Of a stretch of DNA of 64,000 nt, positions 1-7,904 are shown one piece after another (position 1 is the first letter of the stretch; every line of letters starts with the position of its first letter). The stretch comes from Paenisporosarcina sp. FSL H8-0542 (GTDB lineage: Bacteria > Bacillota > Bacilli > Bacillales_A > Planococcaceae). Under the pieces are notes generated by a model. It was not told where the DNA came from. It saw only the letters and a list, made by a program, of their open reading frames with translations, and did not search any database. The position numbers and the translations under genes were made by a program. The DNA lies in the NCBI RefSeq assembly GCF_038632915.1, contig NZ_CP152050.1:3069001-3133000 (forward strand). The letters are read 5' to 3'.

Positions 1-42
1 CGCCAAGTCTTTCGTCAGGCTCGCTGGGATATTGGTCGGCAT
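1..42 (-). CDS. 5' end of an unidentified gene (runs off the window)
   Basis: An ATG at 42 (minus strand) is preceded by a strong GGAGGTG ribosome binding site at 52-58 and opens a frame reading MPTNIPASLTKDLA before the window ends. Fourteen codons are too few to name a family. It points away from the fatty-acid genes to its right and is separated from them by the nucleotidyltransferase gene. Confidence 0.5.
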   Translation of the reverse strand, partial: MPTNIPASLTKDLA

Positions 43-242
43 AAGAGACACCTCCTCGTTGTTTTTGGAAAGTATATCATGATATGCGTTAAATCCCTTT
101 GCGATACGTTGTATGAAAGACAAGGCGATTCCATTCTTTGAAACATTCTAGAATATCGTTCAACGCGCAGTCAGAATGCTACGGATAATTCATTCGATAA
201 CAATAGTAGTAATTGAAAAAGCAACAGAAAAAGCCCTGCCGC

Positions 243-794
243 TTACTCTACTTTCACTAGGGGCCATGTTGCTGACCAGTTTTTTTGCTTAACTCTATCA
301 AAATATATTTGCGATCCTTCAAAATAAGGGGTGGGAGAGATTTTCATTGCTAATAAGTCTCTGACTCCATGTGGAGCGCATAAATGAAGTTCCCCTTTGT
401 CATCAAAAGTTATGCCAATAGCTGTGGCTGTCTCTGGAAATTTTGACATCCCATCTATTGAGGATATATAGGGTTCTACCTTGTTCAAAGTATGCATCCT
501 TGCTTGATTTTTAACGGACCAAGGAATGGTTGAGTCTAATTTAATTAGTTCTTTTTCATAGAGTTTTTCAATGTGTTCGTCCAAATTTTCCGAATCGAAA
601 TAAATGACATCCACATCTGGAAGTATGGTTTTTTCAGAAAATCCATGTAATTCATCCCATACTTTTGCTCTTATGAATCCAGCACATATCCACCAGTCGG
701 GTAACTCTAGTGTAGCTGCTTGTCTGATAACATTCATCATCCACTCGTCATTAGAAATGGCTTCTACAATTTCTTGTTCATTTGATAATTTCAT
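243..794 (-). CDS. Nucleotidyltransferase-fold family protein (NTP_transf_6 / DUF925 type)
   Basis: A 183-residue protein with the pattern of the bacterial nucleotidyltransferase family once called DUF925: an early WWICAGFIRAKVWDELHG segment (the family's G-hx-N/R-x-hWD motif), followed by LPDVDVIYFD, which supplies the acidic metal-binding residues of the nucleotidyltransferase core. The C-terminal part (DLLAMKISPTPYF) also fits the family. Its cellular substrate is unknown. It sits alone, 45 bp downstream of the acyl-CoA dehydrogenase stop, with no obvious functional link. No terminator is clear after it. Family assignment is from memory of motifs, not from a search. Confidence 0.75.
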   Translation of the reverse strand: MKLSNEQEIVEAISNDEWMMNVIRQAATLELPDWWICAGFIRAKVWDELHGFSEKTILPDVDVIYFDSENLDEHIEKLYEKELIKLDSTIPWSVKNQARMHTLNKVEPYISSIDGMSKFPETATAIGITFDDKGELHLCAPHGVRDLLAMKISPTPYFEGSQIYFDRVKQKNWSATWPLVKVE

Positions 795-838
795 TTTGAA
801 CCTCTTTTAATCATCTTCATGGATCCTTTTGCCCTCAT

Positions 839-1987
839 CTACAGCCCCATTTTCTTCGCGACAATCACTTTCATAATTTCATTGCTGCCTGCATAAATCG
901 AAGCGACTGGAATATCTCGATAACGCCTTGCAATTTTATATTCTTCCATATAGCCGTAGCCTCCGTGTAATTGCAAGCATTCACCAGAAATCTTCTTTGC
1001 AGTTTCCGTCAGCCAATACTTCGCCATGGACACTTTTGAGACAATGTCTTTCCCTGCCATATGATCTTCAATCAACGATTCAAGGAATGAATGACCAAGT
1101 TCAACTTCGGTGCTCATTTCAACTAACTTGAATTGCGTGTTCTGGAACGCTCCGATTGGCTTGCCGAATGCTTTACGGGACTTCACATAGTCCAGTGTCA
1201 TCTCGACCATATCTTCAGAAGCGGTTTGAGCTGAAATCGCCACCATCAATCTTTCCTGTTGGAGCTTCTCCATTAAATAAATGAAACCCTTTCCTTCTTC
1301 GCCAAGCAGGTTCTTAGCAGGCACTCGACAATCTTCAAAGTACAGCTCTGCTGTATCCTGCGCGTGCATGCCGACTTTGTTTAGCTTGCGTCCACGTGTA
1401 AACCCAGCCATGCCTTCCTCGATTACTAGCAAGCTGATTCCGCGATGCTTCGGTTCAATTTGTGTATCGGTTTTCACGACAACTACAACTAGATCCGCAT
1501 TGATGCCATTCGTAATGAAGGTTTTGGAACCATTTACGATATACGTATCACCATCAAGAACAGCAGTTGTTTGAATCGCCGCCAAATCAGATCCTGCCCC
1601 TGGTTCAGTCATGGCAATAGCGGTTATATGCTCGCCTGTTACACATCCCGGCAGCCAGCGCGCTTTCTGTTCGTCGTTTCCATACGCTTCAATATAAGGA
1701 ACCACGATATCATTATGCAGTCCAACACCTGTCAAGCTCGCTCCAACACGTTCCATCTCTTCTCCGATGATGACAGCGTATCGGAAATCAACTTCCAGTC
1801 CGCCATATTTCTCTTCAACTTGTGGGCTTAAATAACCCATGTCACCAAGCTTCCGCCAAAATGATTTAGGAATCATACGGTCTTCTTCCCACTGTTCGTA
1901 ATGAGGAGCAGCTTCTTTTTCCAAATATTTGCGAAGCGACTTGCGGAACATCATGTGCTCATCAGTCTCAAAACGGTATTTCCCCAT
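839..1987 (-). CDS. Acyl-CoA dehydrogenase
   Basis: FAD enzyme for the first step of beta-oxidation, making trans-2-enoyl-CoA from acyl-CoA. The 382-residue length is normal. Family signatures are present: AMTEPGAGSDLAAIQT in the middle beta-domain, the KTFITNG FAD/substrate segment, and the C-terminal QLHGGYGYMEEYKIARRYRD block. The start is taken as the ATG at 1987, seven bases after AAGGAGGAG; a TTG directly before it is possible. It is the last gene of a thiolase-SDR-ACAD operon, 12 bp after the SDR stop. Chain-length preference cannot be read from sequence. Regulation by FadR is inferred from the operator before the first gene. Confidence 0.93.
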   Translation of the reverse strand: MGKYRFETDEHMMFRKSLRKYLEKEAAPHYEQWEEDRMIPKSFWRKLGDMGYLSPQVEEKYGGLEVDFRYAVIIGEEMERVGASLTGVGLHNDIVVPYIEAYGNDEQKARWLPGCVTGEHITAIAMTEPGAGSDLAAIQTTAVLDGDTYIVNGSKTFITNGINADLVVVVVKTDTQIEPKHRGISLLVIEEGMAGFTRGRKLNKVGMHAQDTAELYFEDCRVPAKNLLGEEGKGFIYLMEKLQQERLMVAISAQTASEDMVEMTLDYVKSRKAFGKPIGAFQNTQFKLVEMSTEVELGHSFLESLIEDHMAGKDIVSKVSMAKYWLTETAKKISGECLQLHGGYGYMEEYKIARRYRDIPVASIYAGSNEIMKVIVAKKMGL

Positions 1988-1999
1988 CAAGACTCCTCC

Positions 2000-2770
2000 T
2001 TATTTTGGTTGCATGCGAATGGCACCATCTAAACGGATCACTTCGCCGTTAAGCATTGGATTTATTAAAATGCTTTCTACTAATTGCGCATATTCACTCG
2101 GCTTTCCTAAACGATTCGGGAATGGCACGGAACTTGCCAAGGAAACTCGTGCTGGTTCAGGCAAACCTTCGAACAATGGCGTTTCGATTAGACCTGGGGC
2201 AATCGCCATTACACGAATGCCGTCTCTAGCAAATTCACGGGCAATCGGTAACGTCATGCCAACGACACCACCTTTAGAAGCACTGTATGCCACTTGGCCA
2301 ATTTGACCTTCAAAAGCTGCGACGGAAGCAGTGTTAATGATGACACCACGTTCCCCTTCTTCGTTCGGATAGTTTTGTTGCATGGCATGAGCGGCAACAC
2401 GCAATACGTTGAATGTACCGATTAGATTCACTTGAATGACTTGTTCGAAGCGTTCAAGTGCAAGCGGACCTTTCTGTGATACTACTTTACCGGGCGTCGC
2501 GATGCCTGCACAACTAATCAACGCATTGACCTTCCCATAATGTGCCACTACTTCTTCTACATGTTGTTCAACTTGCTGAGCATCCGTGACATTTGTTTGA
2601 AAGTAAACTACTTGTTCTTCACCTAATTCTTTAACCAGTGCTCGCCCACGTTTTTCATTCAAATCAAAAATGGCGACTTTCCCACCCTGTGCGACCAATC
2701 GGCGCGTAGTGGCTTCTCCAAGTCCTGATGCTCCACCCGTTACGATAGCAATGACATCTGCCGTTATCAT
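2000..2770 (-). CDS. Short-chain dehydrogenase, probably 3-hydroxyacyl-CoA dehydrogenase (HSD17B10-like)
   Basis: A 256-residue classical SDR. The NAD-binding motif TGGASGLG lies at residues 11-18 and the catalytic residues are Ser149 (INTASVAAFEG), Tyr162 and Lys166 (YSASK). Overall pattern resembles type-2 3-hydroxyacyl-CoA dehydrogenases, which fits its place between a thiolase and an acyl-CoA dehydrogenase. It would oxidise 3-hydroxyacyl-CoA with NAD. Its ATG overlaps the thiolase stop by four bases (ATGA), indicating translational coupling, and a GGAGGG site lies upstream. No enoyl-CoA hydratase is in view, so the pathway must be completed elsewhere. Confidence 0.88.
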   Translation of the reverse strand: MITADVIAIVTGGASGLGEATTRRLVAQGGKVAIFDLNEKRGRALVKELGEEQVVYFQTNVTDAQQVEQHVEEVVAHYGKVNALISCAGIATPGKVVSQKGPLALERFEQVIQVNLIGTFNVLRVAAHAMQQNYPNEEGERGVIINTASVAAFEGQIGQVAYSASKGGVVGMTLPIAREFARDGIRVMAIAPGLIETPLFEGLPEPARVSLASSVPFPNRLGKPSEYAQLVESILINPMLNGEVIRLDGAIRMQPK

Positions 2771-3936
2771 GACTGTCCCTCCGCTTCTGGCAATCTCTCA
2801 ATAATAGTGGCGTTCGCCATACCCATCCCCTCACAAATTGCAAGAAGTCCATATCGTCCATTTGTGCGTTCCAGCTCATGCAACAAAGTGACAAGCAGTT
2901 TCGTTCCTGATGCGCCTAATGGATGACCTAGTGCTATTGCACCACCATTGCGATTTAACTTAGACGGATCAGCACCTGTATCCTTTAACCAGGCAAGCGG
3001 CACTGGAGCAAAGGCTTCATTTACTTCATATACGTCCATATCTTCGATGCTGAGCTTTGCTTTCGCCAATACTTTTTGCGTTGCTGCAATTGGACCCGTC
3101 AGCATAAGCGTTGGATCTGATCCAACAACAACACGGGTATGAATGCGCGCACGAGGTGTTAGTCCCAATTCCTTTGCTTTTTCAAGCGACATCAACAATA
3201 CTGCTGAAGCGCCGTCACTCATTTGACTAGCATTGCCTGCGGTAATTCGTCCCTTTTCATCAAATACCGTTTTCAAACCACCCAGTGTTTCAAGAGTAGT
3301 TCCTGCTCTTGGACCTTCATCAACAGAAAACAGCTCAGTTGATCCATCTTCGTTTGTCACTTCTATTGGTACTATTTCACTTTCGAATCGACCCTCGGCA
3401 ATCGCCTGAAAGGCACGTTCATGACTTTGTACAGAAAATGCATCCAATTGTTCCCGGGATAAATCCCATTTTTCTGCAATTCGTTCAGCAGACAATCCTT
3501 GATTAATAATTTCGTATTGCTCCGTTAGTTTCTTGCTTGGTTTGGCGTCTCCCATATTTGAAAACATCGGTACCCGTGTCATGCTTTCAACACCACCCGC
3601 AATCACAATATCCATGTCGCCGGATGCGATTGCCTGTGCGGCAAAATGCACCGCTTGCTGGCTGGAACCACATTGACGGTCGATCGTCGTCCCAGGAACT
3701 TTGGTTGGAAAGCCAGCTATCAATCCCGCTGTTCTTGCAATGTTGCCTCCTTGTTCACCTGCTTGAGAGACACACCCTAAAATAATGTCTTCTACGTCGC
3801 CTTTTTCAATTCCGGCCCGTTCGATTAATTTTTCCAATACAATTGCGGCCAATTCGTCTGGTCGCATTTGTGCAAATTTCCCTTTTCTCCGACCGACTGC
3901 AGTACGTATTCCTTCTATAATCACGACTTCTTTCAT
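2767..3936 (-). CDS. Acetyl-CoA acyltransferase (thiolase)
   Basis: A 389-residue thiolase that cleaves 3-ketoacyl-CoA in beta-oxidation. The nucleophilic Cys89 is in TTIDRQCGSSQQ, the second active-site block is NEAFAP, the histidine is in GHPLGASG, and the second cysteine is in AICEGMGMANA. A longer frame starts at 3978, but the ATG at 3936 has an AGAGGTG site and begins with the usual MKEVVIIEGIRTAVGRRKG, so that start is preferred; the longer form would run through the FadR operator. First gene of the three-gene fatty-acid operon. Confidence 0.94.
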   Translation of the reverse strand: MKEVVIIEGIRTAVGRRKGKFAQMRPDELAAIVLEKLIERAGIEKGDVEDIILGCVSQAGEQGGNIARTAGLIAGFPTKVPGTTIDRQCGSSQQAVHFAAQAIASGDMDIVIAGGVESMTRVPMFSNMGDAKPSKKLTEQYEIINQGLSAERIAEKWDLSREQLDAFSVQSHERAFQAIAEGRFESEIVPIEVTNEDGSTELFSVDEGPRAGTTLETLGGLKTVFDEKGRITAGNASQMSDGASAVLLMSLEKAKELGLTPRARIHTRVVVGSDPTLMLTGPIAATQKVLAKAKLSIEDMDVYEVNEAFAPVPLAWLKDTGADPSKLNRNGGAIALGHPLGASGTKLLVTLLHELERTNGRYGLLAICEGMGMANATIIERLPEAEGQS

Positions 3937-3959
3937 CGTTACACCTCTTTTATCGGAAT

Positions 3960-3977
3960 TGAATGAATATTCACTCA
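3960..3977. promoter_or_regulatory. FadR-type operator
   Basis: TGAATGAATATTCACTCA is an 18-bp near-perfect palindrome that matches, at all but one position, the Bacillus FadR box as I remember it (TGAATGAnTAnTCATTCA). It lies 24 bp before the thiolase start. Repression relieved by long-chain acyl-CoA is the expected control. Confidence 0.82.
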
Positions 3978-4030
3978 CTATTATTTTACAGAACTATCGT
4001 GAAATTTTCTACTCTCTTCTTAGAATCTTC

Positions 4031-4046
4031 TAAGTCTCAGGTCTTA
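4031..4046. promoter_or_regulatory. Candidate LiaR-binding site
   Basis: TAAGTCTCAGGTCTTA is an imperfect palindrome about 60-75 bp before the likely lia transcription start. A possible promoter follows (TTGGTG at 4071, TACGAT at 4093, 16-bp spacer). Position and symmetry fit a LiaR box, but the consensus is recalled only roughly. Confidence 0.5.
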
Positions 4047-4129
4047 GTAAAAAATGCATTCCTAGCCCGTTTGGTGATTCATGGCGAGTTGGTACGATTA
4101 ACTTACAATTTGAAAGGAGAGACAAACAC

Positions 4130-4486
4130 ATGAAAAAATTTGGATTAATCGTAGTTGGGGTAATCGCAGGTATTGTGGCGCTTGTCAATTTAGGACCACT
4201 TTTAGGTCTTGCATTATCTGCGTTGCTTGTATTCGCAGGGATGCATTTTTATTTAAAAGGAGGATCTAAGCTGGCTAAAATTTCATGGATAGCGGTCGGA
4301 ATTATTGGGCTACTGACAGCCGTTGCGAATGTGCCCGGTTTCTTCGGAATTCTGGCGATTGCTGGATTATGGTATGTCATTCGTGAATGGAAACAACAAC
4401 CGATTACCTTCTCAGCTCCAATGACTGCAACATCTTCAGACCCTTTTATCAACTTTGAAAAACAATGGAACGAACTAAACAAATAG
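4130..4486 (+). CDS. liaI: LiaI-like membrane protein
   Basis: A 118-residue protein with three hydrophobic segments (about residues 5-42, 50-73 and the following stretch to 85) and a short polar cytoplasmic tail. In Bacillus subtilis LiaI is a small membrane anchor that recruits the PspA-like LiaH under envelope stress. This gene directly precedes a PspA/IM30 gene and the liaFSR genes, which is the main reason for the name; sequence alone would not be decisive. The ATG at 4130 has an AAAGGAGAG site. Expression is expected to be induced by LiaR from a promoter near 4071-4098. Confidence 0.72.
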   Translation: MKKFGLIVVGVIAGIVALVNLGPLLGLALSALLVFAGMHFYLKGGSKLAKISWIAVGIIGLLTAVANVPGFFGILAIAGLWYVIREWKQQPITFSAPMTATSSDPFINFEKQWNELNK

Positions 4487-4498
4487 GAGGAAAAACAC

Positions 4499-5146
4499 AT
4501 GACAACATTATGGAAACGATTCAAGTATGCATTCGAAGCAGATCTGCACAACGTATTTGACAAAAAGGAACAGAAAAATCCCATCACCATGTTAAATCAA
4601 TATATTCGTGAAGCAGAAAAACAAACAGAACAAACGGGTCGGTGGATTGAACGCCAAGCGCAATTAAAAGCAGAACTTGAAAAAGAACTACAAGAGACTA
4701 CAGAAATGCTGGCAAAACGCTCTTCCCAATTGGAGCTTGCCCAACAAACAAATGAAGGTGAATTAATTGATTTTGCAAAAGCAGAAGTTACAGCCTATAC
4801 GAACCGAAAAGACGTATTACAAGCAAGTATTTCTCGGACAATTGAGGAATTGTTTGGGCTTGAGCAAAAGTTTGAAGAAATGAAACACAAACTGAAAGAT
4901 ATGAAAGTTCGCCAGTTACAGTTAATGGGTAAAGAAAATGTCACTCGTGCCCATCACCAAATGGACCGCGTCCTTCAACCTGAAGCTGCAAAGAACGGTG
5001 AAAAAAGGTTATTGGCCTTTGATGAAATGGAACAGTACATCGAACGACTGGGTCAACGCATTGAAAAACAGCATGATGTATCATCCATGGAACGCAGATT
5101 GGAAATGCTAGAAAAAAAAGAACAACCTCAATCTGAAATTGTGTAA
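4499..5146 (+). CDS. liaH: PspA/IM30 family protein (LiaH)
   Basis: A 215-residue, almost wholly helical coiled-coil protein. It begins with the family's amphipathic N-terminal pattern (MTTLWKRFKYAFEADLHNVF) followed by NPITMLNQYIREAE, typical of phage-shock protein A. Such proteins form large rings that bind stressed membrane. It starts 12 bp after liaI with its own GGAGG site and is followed by a terminator-like hairpin, so liaIH is probably the abundant part of the transcript. Length is normal for the family. Confidence 0.9.
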   Translation: MTTLWKRFKYAFEADLHNVFDKKEQKNPITMLNQYIREAEKQTEQTGRWIERQAQLKAELEKELQETTEMLAKRSSQLELAQQTNEGELIDFAKAEVTAYTNRKDVLQASISRTIEELFGLEQKFEEMKHKLKDMKVRQLQLMGKENVTRAHHQMDRVLQPEAAKNGEKRLLAFDEMEQYIERLGQRIEKQHDVSSMERRLEMLEKKEQPQSEIV

Positions 5147-5162
5147 AATAAAGTAAAGAATT

Positions 5163-5189
5163 GGAGAAGGCGCCTGTCCTTCTCCTTTT
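5163..5189 (+). terminator. Intra-operon terminator between liaH and liaF
   Basis: GGAGAAGG and CCTTCTCC (5163-5170, 5178-5185) form an 8-bp stem with a 7-base loop followed by TTTT. Short T-tract suggests partial termination, giving high liaIH and low read-through into liaFSR. Confidence 0.7.
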
Positions 5190-5259
5190 AATGCATATAA
5201 TACCTCCTTCGATTTACTTGTGGGAGAGGCTAAGCTGTTACGAAAAAGGAGGAATAGCT

Positions 5260-5961
5260 TTGCAACGTTTTTCAACTGAACGCATTACATTTTGGCTATT
5301 GGCTGCCTTGCTTCTTATATTTATCGAGGCGATGTTCTTCCACAATGGAAGTGTGTTATTCGTTCTTTTTGGTATCGGGTTAATTTATATTAGTTTACGC
5401 AGAAAAAGCCGCTTATTTTTCTGGGGTGGTATCGCTTTTTTGGGAATCGCCTTGCTTTCCATGTGGAGTTTACGCTTATTAATTGCCGCAACTATGGTGT
5501 ATATTTTAGTGCGACTTTGGAAGGGTGATGAAACTCAACAAGTCATTGAGCCATTCCTCAGTGATTTAGAAACATCGAACGCAATCATTCAGAACAAACT
5601 CTTTTCAGTTCAATCTACACCTTTCCAGGCATATGAATGGCAGGATGTTCACATTCAAGGTATTTACGGGAACATCACAATTGATACGACCCAAACTGTG
5701 TTACCAAAAGGTACTTCACTAGTTTCCGTTCGACAAGGTATTGGAAAAATCAGTGTGGCCGTTCCTTATGAAATCCCTGTGCGAATCCATTACACAACAC
5801 TACTCGGAGATGCTCGACTTTTTGGTTCCAGTAAAAGACGTTTATGGAATCAATCGATTGTCCTTCAAGATGGCTATGCAGAAGCTCAAGGCAACGCAAC
5901 GTCTGAATTGGTCATCGCTGTATCGACATGGCTTGGAGATGTAGAGGTGACTCGCAAATGA
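5260..5961 (+). CDS. liaF: LiaF, negative regulator of the LiaRS system
   Basis: A 233-residue membrane protein: about four N-terminal hydrophobic segments (residues 10-95), then a soluble beta-rich domain of the LiaF-like C-terminal type (repeated GIYGNITIDTTQ and LGDARLFG turns). LiaF holds the LiaS kinase inactive without stress. The frame is open back to a TTG at 5161, but that TTG lies inside the terminator hairpin. The TTG at 5260, seven bases after AAAAAGGAGG, is the credible start. Its stop overlaps the liaS start (ATGA). Confidence 0.87.
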   Translation: MQRFSTERITFWLLAALLLIFIEAMFFHNGSVLFVLFGIGLIYISLRRKSRLFFWGGIAFLGIALLSMWSLRLLIAATMVYILVRLWKGDETQQVIEPFLSDLETSNAIIQNKLFSVQSTPFQAYEWQDVHIQGIYGNITIDTTQTVLPKGTSLVSVRQGIGKISVAVPYEIPVRIHYTTLLGDARLFGSSKRRLWNQSIVLQDGYAEAQGNATSELVIAVSTWLGDVEVTRK

Positions 5962-7007
5962 GTGGATTCATCGGACGCACTTTACTCTTATTTTTAATTC
6001 TTATCGCATTCGTTGTGGGGTTATTAACGTATATTTTAGGATGGCCTTCATACGGAACATGGTTTCCTTTGTGGTCAGTAGAAGAAGGGGATTTACCTAT
6101 TTCCATATGGATGGCAATTTTACTGTTCAGCATCAGCATAGGCACCACTTTCTCCAGCACGCAGGTGGCAAGAAAAAGAGAACGAGCGATCGACAACTAT
6201 TTACAGGTCGTCACGAATACTGATCAACAAAATGATGGATTGGCTGCTCCAAAAGTTTCCCCCAAGTTAACTAAGACTTTGAGTGATGTGACAACGCTGA
6301 TTGCTACGCAAAAAAGAAGTTTGCAACGAATGTCAGACGAACGGGCAGAAGGCGAAGACAAGCGAATTCAGGAACGCATCATTCAGGAACGCCAGCGGTT
6401 AGCACGGGAACTTCACGATTCTGTTTCCCAACAATTATTCGCTGCATCCATGCTATTATCGTCAATTACGGAACAGCAGGAAAACGACGTTCCCAAACCA
6501 CTGGCACAAGCTGAAAAAATGGTCCAGCAAGCACAGCTTGAAATGCGTGCCCTTTTGCTCCATTTGCGTCCTGCAGCGCTTCATAATAAATCATTGGCTC
6601 ATGGTCTGGAAGAATTACTGTTTGAATTGCAACAAAAGGTGCACTTCACCATCCGCTTCCGACTTGAGGATATCTCCCTTTCCAAAGGTGCGGAAGACCA
6701 CTTATTCCGCATTGCACAAGAAACGCTATCCAATACCTTGCGCCATGCAAACGCCACTGAAGTCGACATTCTCTTTGTGGAGAGAGATGGCCTTGCTATT
6801 TTCCGTGTACAGGATAACGGAATCGGATTTATGAATGATGAGGGCAAAACAGGTTCATACGGGTTGCATCATATTCAAGAACGAGCCGTTGAAATGGGTG
6901 GAACAAGCAAGGTTGTTTCAATCCCATCACAAGGAACGATAGTGGAAGTAAAAGTCCCGGTTGAGAAAGGATTGGAAACAGATGATACGAATCGTACTCG
7001 TGGATGA
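5958..7007 (+). CDS. liaS: LiaS sensor histidine kinase
   Basis: A 349-residue NarL-type kinase: two transmembrane helices (about residues 8-28 and 50-70) with a short outside loop, a linker helix, a HisKA_3 dimerisation domain with the phosphoacceptor His153 in RELHDSVSQQ, and an ATPase domain with N-box ETLSNTLRHANA and G-boxes DNGIGF and GSYGLHHI. The very short extracellular loop is typical of intramembrane-sensing kinases. The ATG at 5958 overlaps the liaF stop and has GAGGTGA upstream. It phosphorylates LiaR encoded by the next gene. Confidence 0.93.
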   Translation: MSGFIGRTLLLFLILIAFVVGLLTYILGWPSYGTWFPLWSVEEGDLPISIWMAILLFSISIGTTFSSTQVARKRERAIDNYLQVVTNTDQQNDGLAAPKVSPKLTKTLSDVTTLIATQKRSLQRMSDERAEGEDKRIQERIIQERQRLARELHDSVSQQLFAASMLLSSITEQQENDVPKPLAQAEKMVQQAQLEMRALLLHLRPAALHNKSLAHGLEELLFELQQKVHFTIRFRLEDISLSKGAEDHLFRIAQETLSNTLRHANATEVDILFVERDGLAIFRVQDNGIGFMNDEGKTGSYGLHHIQERAVEMGGTSKVVSIPSQGTIVEVKVPVEKGLETDDTNRTRG

Positions 7008-7620
7008 TCATGAAATGGTCCGAATAGGCGTGTCCGCATACTTACAGGCACAATCGGATATGGACGTAATCGGCGAAGCTGTCAATGGTAAGGAAGCTGT
7101 TGATCTGGTACTGTCCCTCCGTCCAGATATCGTGCTGATGGATATGGTCATGCCCATCATGAATGGCGCAGAAGCCACGAAAGAAATAATTGCCCAATGG
7201 CCACAAGCGAAAATCATGATTGTCACGAGTTTCCTTGATGATGATAAAGTGTACCCTGCCCTTGAAGCAGGTGCTGTCAGTTATGTAATGAAGACATCCA
7301 AAGCGAAACAAATCGCCGATGCCATTCGCGATACATTGTCTGGTCAGGCGGTTTTAGAGCCTGAAGTCACAAACAAAATGATGAAACGAATGCGTCAAGG
7401 GCAAAGTCGTCCGCTACACGATGAGTTGACTGATCGCGAACACGAAATCCTGTTATTAATGGCTAAAGGCCGCAGCAATCAAGACATTGCAGATGAATTG
7501 TTTATAGCCTTGAAAACCGTTAAAACACATGTCAGCAATATTCTTTCCAAGCTCGAGGTGCAAGATCGCACCCAAGCAGTCGTCTATGCGTTTCAGCAAG
7601 ATCTAGTTCCAAAAAATTAA
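6982..7620 (+). CDS. liaR: LiaR response regulator
   Basis: A 212-residue NarL/FixJ-type regulator. The receiver domain has the acidic pair in LVDDHE, the phosphorylated Asp54 in VLMDMVMP and Lys in VMKTSKA. The C-terminal LuxR-type helix-turn-helix reads LTDREHEILLLMAKG to KTVKTHVSNIL. A longer frame begins at a TTG at 6961, but the ATG at 6982 starts the canonical MIRIVLVDDHE and has AAAGGA upstream. It overlaps liaS by 26 bp. It probably binds the palindrome at 4031-4046. Confidence 0.93.
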   Translation: MIRIVLVDDHEMVRIGVSAYLQAQSDMDVIGEAVNGKEAVDLVLSLRPDIVLMDMVMPIMNGAEATKEIIAQWPQAKIMIVTSFLDDDKVYPALEAGAVSYVMKTSKAKQIADAIRDTLSGQAVLEPEVTNKMMKRMRQGQSRPLHDELTDREHEILLLMAKGRSNQDIADELFIALKTVKTHVSNILSKLEVQDRTQAVVYAFQQDLVPKN

Positions 7621-7650
7621 AACAACCTTCCAGTTGGAAGGTTGTTTTTT
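7621..7650 (+). terminator. Terminator of the lia operon
   Basis: AACAACCTTCC and GGAAGGTTGTT form an 11-bp stem with an AGTT loop, followed by a T-run. It begins directly after the liaR stop. Confidence 0.93.
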
Positions 7651-7664
7651 ATTTACGAGAGATG

Positions 7665-7811
7665 TTTTCACCATTTCGCGGGCTGTTATAGAGAGTTTGT
7701 AAATACTTATCTACATTTCGCGAGTCGTTATCGAGATTTCACGATGGTTTATCTACATTTCGACAAGCGATATCTACATTTCACTAAACTTTATCTAGAA
7801 TTCGTACTCTC
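7665..7811. repeat. Seven imperfect 21-bp tandem repeats (family with TTATCTACATTTCGC core)
   Basis: Units start at 7665, 7686, 7707, 7728, 7749, 7770 and 7791, each exactly 21 bp. The best conserved three (7707, 7749, 7770) share TATCTACATTTC followed by a variable 9-bp part. The array lies between two converging genes, each with its own terminator. The plus-strand translation gives seven-residue units such as RYLHFTK, but no start or ribosome site suggests a real protein. Confidence 0.85.
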
Positions 7812-7850
7812 ATTTCAAAAATTCATCTTTTCCACACAATTTGAACGCGC

Positions 7851-7887
7851 AAAAAAAATGACTTTGACATTGTTTCTGTCAAAGTCA
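7851..7887 (-). terminator. Terminator of the DinB-family gene
   Basis: TGACTTTGACA (7859-7869) pairs with TGTCAAAGTCA (7877-7887); the run of eight A at 7851-7858 is the T-tract of a minus-strand transcript. Confidence 0.9.
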
Positions 7888-7904
7888 CCTCTTCTATGCT
7901 TTAA

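Noticed and set aside
3937-3978. Upstream start for thiolase at 3978
   Set aside because: It lies in the FadR operator; the ATG at 3936 has a ribosome site and the normal N-terminus.
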